Numbered from the stretch's first letter, positions 41,781-51,611 are shown. The stretch: DNA of 64,000 bases from Streptomyces sp. NBC_00271 (GCF_036178845.1 NZ_CP108070.1:10664001-10728000), one strand, 5' to 3'. Numbers and translations: made by a program. Notes: generated by a model not told the origin, from the letters alone.

Positions 41781-42533
41781 GATTTCTCCTCGGGGCGTCC
41801 CGGCGGCGCGGCGGCGATGCAGCCGGCAACCCGAACCACTGGTCGACGAATGGACAGCACTTGCTGATCACAGAGCCGCGGCCCGTCCGGATTCTGCGTC
41901 GCGAGTCGCGCCTCTACCCAAGCGTCGAACGGGGGACCCACCGATCGACATGCTGCCGAGAAATCCTTTCCCATGACGAGATCGTGGACCCACAGCCTCG
42001 GCACCCGGCCGCATCTCCCGCTCGCGGATCGCGACTCCGCCTGGCCAGGACCCGGTTGTGACCGCACTACCTGACGAGTACGGACGTTGACGAACCAGCA
42101 CTACACGGTCCGTACAAGGGTTCACGGAAGCGCGGTCACAACCTCTATGTGTTCTCTGGTCCTCCCCGCGCAGGCGGGGGTTGGCTTCGTCCATGAGGAG
42201 AACGGACAGCCGGCGAGGAAAGCCGACTGCGGACCACAGGGGGCGTGGAACTCACCGCGCCGTACGGCCTGGAAGCGATCTCACGCGCTGGTGGTTTTGC
42301 CCGTCGCCCATCCAGCGGCGCAGCACTGGAAGGAGGCGCTCTGGCGGTGTAGTCACCGGTTGAGGGTAGAAGCGGCCGCGACCCGTCTGCCGAGACTTTT
42401 CCGCGGAGTGCGCTGAGGACGGCGAGTTTTGTCAGGGCCTCGCTTTTGGTGAGCTCGGAAGTGCCCGACGTACAACGCCCGTCCGGGGCAGGAGTGTTTC
42501 GACGCCGTCCCAGATGGTCAGCCGCAGCGGCGC
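41781..42533. other. Gap without a supported gene
   Basis: About 750 bp with only short implausible frames. The one notable structure is a single CRISPR-repeat-like hairpin at 42158-42189, listed separately. Confidence 0.4.
42158..42189. repeat. Solitary CRISPR-repeat-like hairpin
   Basis: TCCTCCCCGCGCAGGCGGGG then GTTGGCTTCG resembles type I-E repeats of actinobacteria (CCCCGC-GCAG-GCGGGG stem). There is one copy only, with no spacers and no cas genes in the window. Confidence 0.35.
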
Positions 42534-42779
42534 ATGGGCGGTCACGACGAACGGCTCCAGCTGGTCATCGCCTCCCGGAAAAAGGCCGCCGCCGACAAAC
42601 GGGCGCAACGCGGCGGGACCGAAGCCTCGCACAGCAGCGGGACCACGACCGAGGACCTGGCCCGGAGAGTGCCACACGTGTCGTGCCCCACCTGCAAGGC
42701 TCCAGTGGGGAAACCCTGCAGCGTGCCGGGCAGCCACCAGGCTCGCTTTCAACGCGCGCAGACACAGCGACGGCCGTGA
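42534..42779 (+). CDS. Small CPxC zinc-finger protein
   Basis: 81 residues. The C-terminus VSCPTCKAPVGKPCSVPGSH has the CPxC-x5-G-x2-C...H motif of small zinc-finger proteins found on actinobacterial phages and plasmids. The N-terminal half is Lys/Arg/Ala-rich. No strong ribosome site; the true start may differ. Confidence 0.45.
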   Translation: MGGHDERLQLVIASRKKAAADKRAQRGGTEASHSSGTTTEDLARRVPHVSCPTCKAPVGKPCSVPGSHQARFQRAQTQRRP

Positions 42780-42900
42780 TCGAAGAGCAGCCGCGCTCGC
42801 CCGCGCTGATGAACGGCGGCCAATCGGTCAGTCCCCGAGTCCCTGATCCGCGCAGTCAGGTAGGCGTTTGGTGCGCCTCAGCTGCGGAGGTGAGACTGGG

Positions 42901-43554
42901 TTACGGCGCCAGCAGCTGGCCGACGTTGGGCGGGAACGCCGTGAAGTCAACCCGCTGGTCGCCGCCTGTGAAAGTCGGTGGCTGCACAACCGAGTAGAGG
43001 ACGCCGCCTGTGGGCGAGCCGTCTGGGTTTGTAGCCTGGGGCGGCGGCCAGTTGGGCATGGTCGCGGTAGCCGTGAGTGGCTTCTCGCTCTGGAACTCGA
43101 ACGGGCCGGGCAGGTTTCCAGACCTTTCAAACTTGATCTTGGAGGTCTCGTACCAGGTCTCGGTGAACCCGCTGGACGACAGCCGCACGGTACTCAACGG
43201 CGAAACGTCGACGTCCGGAAGCGTCATGGTGATCTTGCCGAACAGCGGGTGAGCTGCCTCGAGCGTGAAGTCGAGCGATTGCAACCGTACGAAGTCGGGG
43301 CCTCCTGCCAACGCTTTGACCACCCGGCTGCCGATGAAGTTGAGCGTCTGCTCACCAGACTGAAGCGAACTCGTCATGACGGCGCCGAAGACGCTGACCG
43401 ACAGGTTGACCGTCTGCCCGACAACAGGGAGGGCAGCGGCCGCCTGGGAGCGACTCGCAACGGCCGGTACCAGGAGGCCACCCGCGGCGGTAGCGAGCGT
43501 GCCCTTCAGGAAGCGGCGGCGTGCGACGCCAGATTGATCATTCGATGCATGCAT
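42901..43554 (-). CDS. Tat-exported protein of unknown function
   Basis: 217 residues. GVARRRFLKGTLATAAGGLL is a classic twin-arginine signal (RRRFLKG), cleavage near residue 38. The mature part is beta-rich (VNLSVSVFGAVMTSSLQSGE, ITMTLPDVDVSPLSTVRLSS) with no Cys and no recognised catalytic motif. Monocistronic. Confidence 0.75.
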   Translation of the reverse strand: MHASNDQSGVARRRFLKGTLATAAGGLLVPAVASRSQAAAALPVVGQTVNLSVSVFGAVMTSSLQSGEQTLNFIGSRVVKALAGGPDFVRLQSLDFTLEAAHPLFGKITMTLPDVDVSPLSTVRLSSSGFTETWYETSKIKFERSGNLPGPFEFQSEKPLTATATMPNWPPPQATNPDGSPTGGVLYSVVQPPTFTGGDQRVDFTAFPPNVGQLLAP

Positions 43555-43854
43555 GACCGCATACTCGCGTCTCCGTCCACCAGTGGCCGGGCAGGTTGCT
43601 CCGTCACCACCCATATGGCGATGAGCAGCTCAGTACGGGGCATCCACTCGCTCGCGGTTGCCGCCCGTGACCTCGCCGACGAACCACCAGCCCTTGCAGA
43701 CCGGGTACCGCTTCTTGGGCCGGCGGAACGGACGGCCCTCGCGCAAGGCGGTGGCGACTCCAGATTGCTCCGCCACCACTCCTGCCGCTCACGCTTCCAT
43801 CTCCACGCTGTTATGCGGCAGGCCGCTGAGCAGTACCGGCGTGACTTCCGGTCC

Positions 43855-43901
43855 CTGGGGCAGCGGGCTGCCGCACTGGCTGCAAGTCCGGACGCTCTTC
43901 C
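43855..43901 (-). repeat. Dispersed 47-bp repeat, copy 1 (zinc-knuckle-coding)
   Basis: Matches 53532-53578 with about four differences. On the minus strand both encode SVxxCSxCGSPLPQ, a CxxCGxPL knuckle. Here it lies in a frame (43789-44172) without other support, so it is probably a remnant of a small zinc-ribbon gene. Confidence 0.5.
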
Positions 43902-44269
43902 CTGCCACAGCTCCAGAATCCCCCTGGATGATCCATGCGACCAGGAACGACACCGAAGGACAGGCCTGCGGAGTTGCGCCTCCCGCTGTCAGCCGGTCGG
44001 GTCCGGCTGAGCGAGGTGAGGGCGCGCGGACGCGCGGTACGGGAGGCGATCCGCTCCATCTCTGTTTCCGCCGCAAACGGTCACTCGGCCTTCGGTGAGA
44101 AAGCCATGCGGTTACCAGCCTTCGGGTGACAACACTGTGTGCTGGTGGGGGAGTGGGGCAGGCGCCTTTCATGCGACTTCCCCAGCGTCATACCTCCTGG
44201 CGTCCGTATAGCGTGCCGACCGTCTGGCCGGCATACGACGAACCGGTGGGCACCCGTGCCGTCTCCGGC

Positions 44270-44574
44270 GTGTCTGAGCGGATGGAGCGGCTTGAGCACA
44301 AGAACGAGCAGCTCAGGTATGCGCTCGAGAGCCGTCCGGTGATCGATTTGGCCCCGGGGCGCTGATGGCCGCCTTCGGCTGTCCGGCCGAGGACGCGTGG
44401 GAGATTTCGGTGGAGGTTTCCCAGAACAGCAACGTCAAGCTCCGGGTGGTGGCCGATGTGGTGACTGCGGCGGTGACCGGGCCGGAATCGATGCCGCCTG
44501 ACCTGCAGAACCATCTGCAGACGGCCGTCGAGAGGTGGCGATCGCGTGAGCATGAGCCCGGGGCGGGCGGGTAG
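44270..44574 (+). pseudogene. ANTAR-domain protein, frameshifted
   Basis: Reads MERLEHKNEQLRYALESRPV then IDLAPG from a GTG at 44270, then must shift one base in the CCCCGGGG run (44352-44359) to continue LMAAFGCPAEDAWEISVEVS and NSNVKLRVVADVV, the ANTAR RNA-binding helices. A single missing G explains the break; a sequencing error or a real pseudogene are both possible. Otherwise a small RNA-binding antiterminator. Confidence 0.65.
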
Positions 44575-44794
44575 TCGTCCTCAGCCGGACGGGGAAGGGC
44601 CATGACACCTGGGGAGGTCGAAGGGTCCTTCCCTGCCGACGGCGTCCGGTGTCATCCGGCCTCGGCACGTTCCGCACTGTCTCCGATCTTGGGCTCCTGC
44701 TGCCGCGGTTACCGGGCCTGCACGTATCCCGCTGACTGGCCGTGCTCGTGGTGGGTACCCGGGGCGGTGCAGTCAGCCGGGAAGGACCTATGCC

Positions 44795-44998
44795 GTGATC
44801 GTCATTGCTGTTTTGCTGCTGCCCCTGCTCGGGCTTTTGCTGTACGGCATGGACCGCGTCGAGGACCGTCTCACCGCCAGGCCGCCAGAGCCGCGTCATG
44901 CCGGCGGCCGCCGCCTGCGGTTGATTCCCGGCGGCCGGCAGCACACCGCTCACCATGCGGCACGCCGACAGCACGAACGGCAGTCCCGGGCGGCTTGA
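44795..44998 (+). CDS. Small membrane protein, streptomycete-type
   Basis: 67 residues from GTG after GGAAGGA. One span at the start (MIVIAVLLLPLLGLLLYGMD), then a basic Arg/His tail. The VEDRLTARPPEPRHAGGRR segment is typical of small conserved streptomycete proteins; function unknown. Confidence 0.6.
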   Translation: MIVIAVLLLPLLGLLLYGMDRVEDRLTARPPEPRHAGGRRLRLIPGGRQHTAHHAARRQHERQSRAA

Positions 44999-45196
44999 CC
45001 CCGTCCGCATCCGCCGCTTGAGGAAGCAGAGCAGCGACGGCAACAGGAGCGGGCCGCGGAGAGAGCGCTGGGCTCAGGAACCTGACCCGGAACCCGAGCG
45101 GGCCCCCGAGGCCGCGTCGTGTGAGCGGTGCAACGGGCCGATCACCGGCCGCTCGGCTACGACTTGTTGGCCTGGTGGTCACAGGACATTTTCACC

Positions 45197-45298
45197 ATGG
45201 ACGCAGAGGCCCTTCGGGTTCTCCTCAACTACGGTCTGCTCGCCCTGCTTTATGTGCTCGTCGGCCATGGGATCGCTGTGCGGCTCAGTTGCGTCTGA
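45197..45298 (+). CDS. Possible 33-residue single-span membrane peptide
   Basis: MDAEALRVLLNYGLLALLYV then LVGHGIAVRL: an acidic cap and one hydrophobic helix. Below usual gene-size limits and without a clear ribosome site. It lies in a run of small genes before the two-component system. Confidence 0.3.
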   Translation: MDAEALRVLLNYGLLALLYVLVGHGIAVRLSCV

Positions 45299-45382
45299 CC
45301 GCATTCCTGCCCTTGAAGTCACCAAGGATTTCAGGGTCCGTTCAGGCGGCACAGAAGTACGACACCAAGGAGGACGAGCCCT

Positions 45383-45568
45383 GTGACATCCGACCCGGCC
45401 GAAAATGATCACCTGCCGGTTTACGAAAGCCTGGTGCGTGAACGCGGTGATGCCGTGGCAGAAGCTCGCCGGGAAGTGTCCAGTCTCTTTTACCGAGACC
45501 CCGCTCTGTACGACAGCGTGCAGCCCGACCTGAACGCAAGGAGTCCCGGCTCGATCCCTACAAGTTGA
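45383..45568 (+). CDS. Small acidic protein
   Basis: 61 residues from a GTG preceded by AAGGAGG at good spacing. LPVYESLVRERGDAVAEARRE is a regular amphipathic helix of the sort found in small conserved streptomycete proteins. Not recognised. The tail past residue 50 may be altered. Confidence 0.5.
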   Translation: MTSDPAENDHLPVYESLVRERGDAVAEARREVSSLFYRDPALYDSVQPDLNARSPGSIPTS

Positions 45569-45864
45569 GCCATCGGCTTGTCACCCTCGGCGCACCCCTG
45601 GGTGAACGAGGTCTCCACCCTGAAGGCCGTTTGAGGGACTGGAGCGTCACCTTTCGTACGCGGACACGCAACGTGTGGTGCGATGCCCACGTGAAATCCG
45701 GGGGTCGGGCTCGGAAAGTGACGCCCGCCCTGAGGGGATAGATCTCAAGCTCAGTGCCTGTTCCGCTTTTCGTGGACCCAGCCCACGGCTGTCGGCCTCG
45801 ACGGCGATCGTGAGGCGATGGTCTACTGAGCGGCCAGGCCCGCGAGCCTGGTTAGGGTCGGGGC

Positions 45865-47034
45865 GTGGATCGCTGCAGCAGACAGTCGGACGACGTGTTC
45901 GCCGGGGAAGCGTGGGGAGAGGTGTCGCCCCGGGCTGCCCGGGCGCTGTGGTGGGGGTCGGCCGGTCTGGTGCTCGCTGTCCTCGGCGCCTCGGTGCTCG
46001 TCGCCGGCGCGGAGCGCGGCTGGCGACTGCTCGTGGCCGTGGCCCTGGTTCTTGTGCAGGTCTGTGCCCTGAGGTGGCAGGCGCGTGCCCCGGTTGCCGT
46101 ACTGGCCGTGAATGCGACGACGGGGCTCGCGGTGTGGGCGCTGCTGCCCGCGGTGACCTTGACGGGGGCGCTGCTCGCGGCGCAGGTCTCCTTGTGCGTG
46201 CTGTCGGCCATCAGGCCGCGGCGGGTGTCGGTGGGGGCGCTGGCGGCGGTGTGTCTGCCGGCGCCGCTGGCGTTCGGGGCGGGCGGTATGGCGGGGCTGG
46301 CGGTCTATCTGCTGACGGTGGTTTTGGCGTGGACCGCGGGGCAGTGGCGCAGGGCGCAGCGGGCGCGGATGAGGGCGGAGATGCGCCGGGCTGTGGTGGA
46401 GGAGCGGGCGCGGATCGCGCGCGAGGTGCATGACGTCGTGGCGCACACGCTGTCGGTGATGGTCATTCAGGCGGGTGCCGCGGACGATGTGTTCACCCAG
46501 CGGCCCGAACAGGCCCGACAGGCGCTGCGGGCCATTGAGACGGGCGCCCGCTCGGCGCTGGGTGAGCTGCGGCTGCTGCTGCGTGCGTTCCGGTCCGACG
46601 CGGGAGAGGACGGAGCCGGGGAGCAGCGCGAGCCGGGGCCCTCGCTCGCGCGTCTGGACGAGCTGGTCGGCACCGTGCGCGCGACCGGGATGACCGTGCT
46701 CGTACACCGCGAGGGCGCCATCGACGGGCTGCCGGCCGCGGTGGACCTGGCGGCGTACCGGATCGTCCAGGAGGCCCTCACCAACACGCTGCGCCACGCG
46801 GCCGGCGCCGACGAGGTGAGCGTGCGCGTGACTGTCGACGGGGAGTGTGTGAAGGTCACGGTGGTCGACAACGGGCGTACGTCGCAGGGAAGTTCGGCTG
46901 CGGTGGGGACGGGGCGCGGTCTTGTGGGGATGAAGGAGCGCGCGCGGCTCGTGGGTGGCAGTCTGCGTGCCGGTCCGCTGTCCGGAGGCGGGTTCGAGGT
47001 GGCGGCGCGGCTGCCGGTGGAGGACGTGTCATGA
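45865..47034 (+). CDS. Sensor histidine kinase (HisKA_3/NarL-type)
   Basis: 389 residues. About four to five membrane helices in residues 25-160 with almost no extracellular loop, so it senses the membrane or an internal signal. Phospho-acceptor His189 in AREVHDVVAHTLSVMVIQAG, then N-box EALTNTLRHA and G-box GTGRGLVGMKER of the HATPase domain. The ATG of the response regulator overlaps its stop (ATGA). Typical streptomycete paired TCS; the signal is unknown. Confidence 0.93.
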   Translation: MDRCSRQSDDVFAGEAWGEVSPRAARALWWGSAGLVLAVLGASVLVAGAERGWRLLVAVALVLVQVCALRWQARAPVAVLAVNATTGLAVWALLPAVTLTGALLAAQVSLCVLSAIRPRRVSVGALAAVCLPAPLAFGAGGMAGLAVYLLTVVLAWTAGQWRRAQRARMRAEMRRAVVEERARIAREVHDVVAHTLSVMVIQAGAADDVFTQRPEQARQALRAIETGARSALGELRLLLRAFRSDAGEDGAGEQREPGPSLARLDELVGTVRATGMTVLVHREGAIDGLPAAVDLAAYRIVQEALTNTLRHAAGADEVSVRVTVDGECVKVTVVDNGRTSQGSSAAVGTGRGLVGMKERARLVGGSLRAGPLSGGGFEVAARLPVEDVS

Positions 47035-47690
47035 CGCTGCGTGTGGTGGTGGCCGACGACCAGGTCCTGGTCCGTACCGGATTCCGCATGATCATCGATG
47101 CCCGGGACGATCTCGAGGTGGTCGGTGAGGCGCCCGACGGCTGGGAGGCGGTGCGGCTGACGCGGGAACTGGCGCCCGACGTGGTGCTGATGGATGTACG
47201 CATGCCGGTCGTGGACGGCATCGAGGCGACCCGGCAGATCGCTGAGTCGGGCAGTGGAGCCCGGGTGCTCGTGCTGACCACCTGGGACGTGGACGCGCAC
47301 GTGGTCGCCGCTCTGCGGGCCGGGGCGAGCGGCTTCCTGCTCAAGGACATGCGCCCCGCCGAACTCGTCGACGCGATCCGCCTCACCGCGCGCGGCGACG
47401 CGCTGCTGGCACCGGCCGTACTCAGCCGCGTCCTCGACCGGTTCCTGCGCACCACGCCCGACGCGGCGCCGCCGCCCTCCCTGCAGGAGCTCTCCGGACG
47501 CGAGCGGGAGGTGCTCACCCTGATCGGGCAGGCGCTGTCGAACGCGGAGATCGCCGAGCGGCTGCGTCTGTCGGAGGCCACGGTCAAGAACCATGTCACC
47601 GCGGTGCTGCGCAAACTGGGTCTCCGCGATCGCGTCCAGGCCGTCGTCGCCGCCTACGACCACGGCCTCGTGCAGCCGCGCCGCCCCTGA
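47031..47690 (+). CDS. LuxR/NarL-family response regulator
   Basis: 219 residues. Receiver: VVVADDQVLVRTGFRM, phospho-acceptor Asp55 in DVVLMDVRMPVVDG, Lys in FLLKDM. Effector: LSGREREVLTLIGQALSNAE then LRLSEATVKNHVTAVLRKL, a complete LuxR helix-turn-helix. Coupled to the kinase by an ATGA overlap, so the two are one phosphorelay. Confidence 0.95.
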   Translation: MTLRVVVADDQVLVRTGFRMIIDARDDLEVVGEAPDGWEAVRLTRELAPDVVLMDVRMPVVDGIEATRQIAESGSGARVLVLTTWDVDAHVVAALRAGASGFLLKDMRPAELVDAIRLTARGDALLAPAVLSRVLDRFLRTTPDAAPPPSLQELSGREREVLTLIGQALSNAEIAERLRLSEATVKNHVTAVLRKLGLRDRVQAVVAAYDHGLVQPRRP

Positions 47691-47804
47691 CAACGCCGCC
47701 TCCTCCTCAAGGAGGAGACCGGGCCGCGGTCCTCCTGCGTTCCCAGTGCCGTTCCGTTCCCGTGGCCGATCCGGGGCCGGGGCGCCCGGCCATAGCGTCG
47801 AGGT

Positions 47805-48446
47805 GTGAACGATGACCTCGCCTGCCTCATGTATCTGCTCGCCTACGACGACGCGGCCGAAGGCCCCTACGACCGTTCCCGCACGGAGCTGCTGGTCCGG
47901 ACCGCCGCCCTGGTCGACCTCGCGTTGCGCGGCCGGCTGGAGGAGGACGGCGGCGGCACGGTCACGGTGTCCGGCGCACAGCCGACCGGTGACCCGGTCC
48001 TGGACGGCGTGCTACGCGATGCCGCCGCCGGGCACGGATGGAAGCGCCTTGTGCGCCGCCACCGCAAGCAGACCCTGATCCAAGTGGAGAACCGGCTCGC
48101 CGCGGCGGGAGTTCTCACCGTGAAGGCGCCTCGTACCCGCCTCGGCACACGGCGGATGACCGTGACCGACCACGCCGTGCGCGCCGCACTCCGCGCCCGC
48201 GTGTCCGCGGCGCTGCACGGCGATGGCCCCGTGAGGGAGATCCCCGCCGCCGACGCCGCGCTGCTGGCGCTGGCCACGGCGGGCCGTATCCGGTCGGTTG
48301 TCTCACGGCAGGACCACAAGACCTTCCGGGCCCGTATCGACGCCTGTACGGGGCATCTCGGCGCCCTCGCGCCCGGCCTGGAGAAAGCCGTACGCGCCCT
48401 GCCGACGACCATGATCGCCGCGCAGGGCGGCATGGGCGGCAGCTGA
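47805..48446 (+). CDS. GPP34 (GOLPH3-like) family protein
   Basis: 213 residues, matching the actinobacterial GPP34 fold: ELLVRTAALVDLALRGRLEE near the start, RHRKQTLIQVENRLAAAGVL, and LLALATAGRIRSVVSRQDHK. In eukaryotes the family binds PI4P on Golgi; in streptomycetes its role is unknown, but it may bind membranes. It follows the two-component system after a 114-bp gap. Confidence 0.85.
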   Translation: MNDDLACLMYLLAYDDAAEGPYDRSRTELLVRTAALVDLALRGRLEEDGGGTVTVSGAQPTGDPVLDGVLRDAAAGHGWKRLVRRHRKQTLIQVENRLAAAGVLTVKAPRTRLGTRRMTVTDHAVRAALRARVSAALHGDGPVREIPAADAALLALATAGRIRSVVSRQDHKTFRARIDACTGHLGALAPGLEKAVRALPTTMIAAQGGMGGS

Positions 48447-48461
48447 CCGAACGGGGAGACG

Positions 48462-50024
48462 ATGAACATGCACCGCGTCCTGACCGCCCTGGGCTACGCC
48501 CTGACCGCCGTGCTCGCGACAGCTGGGTCCGCAGCGCCACCAACCCAGCCCGCCACCGCCACCGCCACGACGGTACGTACCGACGACGGACTGGTGCGGG
48601 GTGCCGCCCACGACGGCTACCGCACCTTCGAGGGCATCCCCTACGCGGCGCCCCCGGTCGGCAGGCTGCGCTGGGCGCCGCCGCATCACCCGGTCCCCTG
48701 GCCCGGGGTATGGGACGCGACCCGGCCCGCGAGCGCCTGCCCGCAGTCGGCCGGCGAGGTGCCCGGCGGCAGCACCGACGAGGACTGTCTCCATCTGAAC
48801 GTCACCACGCCCGACGACGCAGGACCCGCGCGTCCCCGGCCGGTGATCGTGTGGCTGCACGGCGGCGGCTTCACCACCGGAGCGGGCAGCTCCTACGACG
48901 CCCACCGCATGGCCACCCGCGGCCACGTCGTGGTCGTCACCGTCAACTACCGCCTCGGGGCCCTGGGGTTCTTCGCGCACAGCGGGCTGCCTGGCTCCGG
49001 CACCTTCGGCCTGGCCGACCAGCAGGCGGCGCTGCGCTGGGTCCGCGCCGAGATCGGCGCCTTCGGCGGCGACGCGCGCAACCTGACGCTGGCTGGTGAG
49101 TCGGCGGGCGGCTACAGCGTCTGTGCCCAGCTCGCCTCACCCGCCGCCGCGGGGCTCTTCGACCAGGCGATCATCGAGAGCGGCCCGTGCACAGGCCGCC
49201 CCGACCGGCCGTTCGCCCCATCCTCCGTTCCCCTGTCCGCGGCGCGCGCCACGGGCGCGGGCCTCGCGGCGAAGGTTGACTGTGGCTCTGCCCGCGACGT
49301 GATGGCCTGCCTGCGGCGTGTGGACGTCTCGCGTCTGCTCGCGTCTCAGGACACCGATCAACAGCCCGCATACGCCACCCCGTTGCTGCCCCGCGACCCA
49401 GCAGCGGCGATCACGGCCGGCCGCTTCCACCGCGTCCCCGTGCTCATCGGCAACAACCACGACGAGGGCAACGGCTGGGCAGCCGGGATCATCCAGGCCG
49501 GCCATCCCGTCACTCCCGGCACCTGGCCCGACGTCGTGGCCTCCTTCTTCCCCTCCCCGGGGCAGGCGAAGGCGATCGTCCGCGAGTACCCGGTGCATCG
49601 CACCAACGGGGGCCCGGTGTTCGGCGCGGTCATCGGCGACGCCGACTTCGCCTGCCCCACGGCGCGCACCGGCGGCCTGCTCGCCGCCCAGGTGCCCGTC
49701 TGGCGCTACGAGTTCGCCGACGAGGACGCCCCGCCGCTCACCTCGGGCACGCCGCCGTTCCCGCTCGGTGCACCGCACGCGAGCGAACTGCCCTACCTGT
49801 TCGACCTGGGCGGCCGCCCCCGCGACCTGACCGCGGCACAGCACCGGCTGGCAGACACCATGATCGACTACTGGGCCGGCTTCGCCGGCACGGCCGACCC
49901 CAACGGCCCGTCGTCCCCGCGCTGGTCCCGGCAGACGGTGCTGTCCCTGGCGCCGGACCGCATCGTCTCCACCCGCACGGCACAGTCCCGCCACCACTGC
50001 ACGCTCTGGAACGCCCTCGGATGA
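48462..50024 (+). CDS. Secreted type-B carboxylesterase
   Basis: 520 residues. The Sec signal runs to about residue 30 (ALGYALTAVLATAGSAAPPTQ). Alpha/beta-hydrolase: FEGIPYAAPPVGRLRW, oxyanion HGGGF, EDCLHLNV, nucleophile Ser in LAGESAGGYSV, and Glu/His further on (NNHDEGNG, GAPHASELPYLF). Would hydrolyse esters in the medium. It is 15 bp after the GPP34 gene, and a perfect hairpin follows the stop. Confidence 0.92.
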   Translation: MNMHRVLTALGYALTAVLATAGSAAPPTQPATATATTVRTDDGLVRGAAHDGYRTFEGIPYAAPPVGRLRWAPPHHPVPWPGVWDATRPASACPQSAGEVPGGSTDEDCLHLNVTTPDDAGPARPRPVIVWLHGGGFTTGAGSSYDAHRMATRGHVVVVTVNYRLGALGFFAHSGLPGSGTFGLADQQAALRWVRAEIGAFGGDARNLTLAGESAGGYSVCAQLASPAAAGLFDQAIIESGPCTGRPDRPFAPSSVPLSAARATGAGLAAKVDCGSARDVMACLRRVDVSRLLASQDTDQQPAYATPLLPRDPAAAITAGRFHRVPVLIGNNHDEGNGWAAGIIQAGHPVTPGTWPDVVASFFPSPGQAKAIVREYPVHRTNGGPVFGAVIGDADFACPTARTGGLLAAQVPVWRYEFADEDAPPLTSGTPPFPLGAPHASELPYLFDLGGRPRDLTAAQHRLADTMIDYWAGFAGTADPNGPSSPRWSRQTVLSLAPDRIVSTRTAQSRHHCTLWNALG

Positions 50025-50036
50025 CCACGGCCAGGT

Positions 50037-50067
50037 AAGGGTCCGCCGACCAGGCCGGCGGACCCTT
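50037..50067. terminator. Hairpin after the carboxylesterase
   Basis: AAGGGTCCGCCG / CGGCGGACCCTT: a perfect 12-bp stem with a 7-nt loop, 12 bp after the stop. No T-tract. Confidence 0.7.
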
Positions 50068-50083
50068 GGCTTGACCCCGCAAA

Positions 50084-51175
50084 GTGCGTCACTACGGGAC
50101 TGTCCTGGTCGACGTCGAAAGCCGGCGTCCACTGGACCTGCTGCCTGACCGGGAGGCGTCCAGCCTCGCAGCTTGGCTCGCGGGACGGCCCGGGGTGGAG
50201 GTGGTCTGCCGCGATCGGGCACCGTTCTTCGCCGAAGGTGCCACGGCCGGGGCACCACAAGCGGTGCAGGTCGCGGACAGGTGGCATCTTGGGCACAACC
50301 TGAGCGAGGCTGCGGAGCGGTGCGTCGCAGACCACCGCAGATGCCTGCACGTCCTGGCGCCAGATCCAGCCCAGCCTGCCCCCGAGCCGCAGAAGTTCGA
50401 AGACCCCTCCGGCTCGCCTTGGCCTAGGGGACACCGCTTCGCTGACCGCACCCGTGTCAACCACGCGACCGTCCACGAACTGCTGGCAGCCGGGCTCAGC
50501 CGGAGGGCGATCGGCCGCCAACTCCGTATGACCTCCCGCACTGTCAAGCTCCTCGCCGACGCAGCCACCCCGGAGGACCTGTTCCAGGGGCAATGGCAGG
50601 GCCGACCATCCAAACTCGACGCATTCAAGCCCTACCTCGATGACCGCTGGAACCAAGGCTGCACGAACGCCTGGAGGGTGTGGGAGGAGATCGTGCCGCT
50701 CGGCTATCAGGGCAGCTACCAGCGGGTTCGCGCCCATTTCCGGGAGAAGCGGCTCTCGCCACGTCCCGTCACGGCTCGGCCACCGTCACCCCGGGTCGTC
50801 GCCGGACGGATCCTCCGCCGGCCGGAGACCCTCACCGAGACGGAGCACCTTCGGCTCAAGGCCGTTCTGGTCCACTGCCCTGAACTGGACGCCCTCACCG
50901 GCCACGTCCGCTCATTCGGCCAGATGCTCACCGAGCCCCAAGGTGAACGGCTGCCGCAGTGGCTCGATGCCGTCCGGCGAGACAACCTCCCCGGCCTCCA
51001 CACCCTCGCCGCAGGCATCGACCGTGACCGCGATGCAGTCATCGCCGGCCTCACCCTGCCCTGGAGCTCCGGGGTCGTCGAAGGCCACGTCAACCGCATC
51101 AAGATGCTCAAACGCCAGATGTTCGACCGGGCCGGCTTTCGTCTTCTCCGCAAGCGCGTCCTGCTCTACTCGTGA
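50084..51175 (+). pseudogene. ISL3-family transposase lacking its N-terminus
   Basis: 363 codons of a protein usually over 500 long. It starts mid-domain at HYGTVLVDVESRRPLDLLPD, then QVADRWHLGHNLSEAAERC, a middle HTH (LLAAGLSRRAIGRQLRMTSR) and the catalytic end LTLPWSSGVVEGHVNRIKML and FDRAGFRLLRKRVLL. The zinc-finger N-terminus and first catalytic region are missing, so it cannot transpose alone. The start codon offered (GTG 50084) is accidental. Confidence 0.85.
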
Positions 51176-51183
51176 TGCACAGG

Positions 51184-51459
51184 TCAGACCGCATCATCAA
51201 AAAGCCCGAAGCCTTCCGGAAACCCTTCCAGGAACTCCCGCCGCGCGGGGTCGGACTCGGCTTCGGCCATCGTCCCGAGCAGATCGATCAGTTCGCTCCG
51301 TTGGTCACTCGACAGCTTGCTCACCAGGTGGGCGACACCCTCCAGGACCTTGACGGCGTCGTCCGGATCCATCTGCTCGTCCTCACTGCCCTCGATGAAC
51401 CACAGGACATCAACTAAGGCTGCGGCCAGGGCGTGGGTCAGAGACGAGTACACGGGCAT
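51184..51459 (-). CDS. Small acidic helical protein
   Basis: 91 residues from the ATG at 51459: PVYSSLTHALAAALVDVLWF, DPDDAVKVLEGVAHLVSKLS, then RREFLEGFPEGFGLFDDAV. Conserved-looking and helical, not recognised. It is convergent with the ISL3 remnant and divergent from the CadD-type transporter. Confidence 0.6.
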   Translation of the reverse strand: MPVYSSLTHALAAALVDVLWFIEGSEDEQMDPDDAVKVLEGVAHLVSKLSSDQRSELIDLLGTMAEAESDPARREFLEGFPEGFGLFDDAV

Positions 51460-51611
51460 GAAGGATGTCTCCCAGCAGGTCACGGCAGCAGAGTCCGGCC
51501 ATCCCACCACGCACCACCGACATCACACTCAGTCAGCCCTCCACGGAAAGTGAGCCAGAACCCGAGAAGGAGCAGCACTGGACCTCGGCTCCGCCAGAGG
51601 CTCGGTACGGG

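Noticed and set aside
42158..42189. CRISPR array
   Set aside because: Only one repeat-like unit, no spacers and no cas genes, so it is not an array; kept only as a solitary repeat.
42087..42416. 109-residue frame across the CRISPR-like hairpin
   Set aside because: The hairpin falls inside it and composition is random; no start signal.
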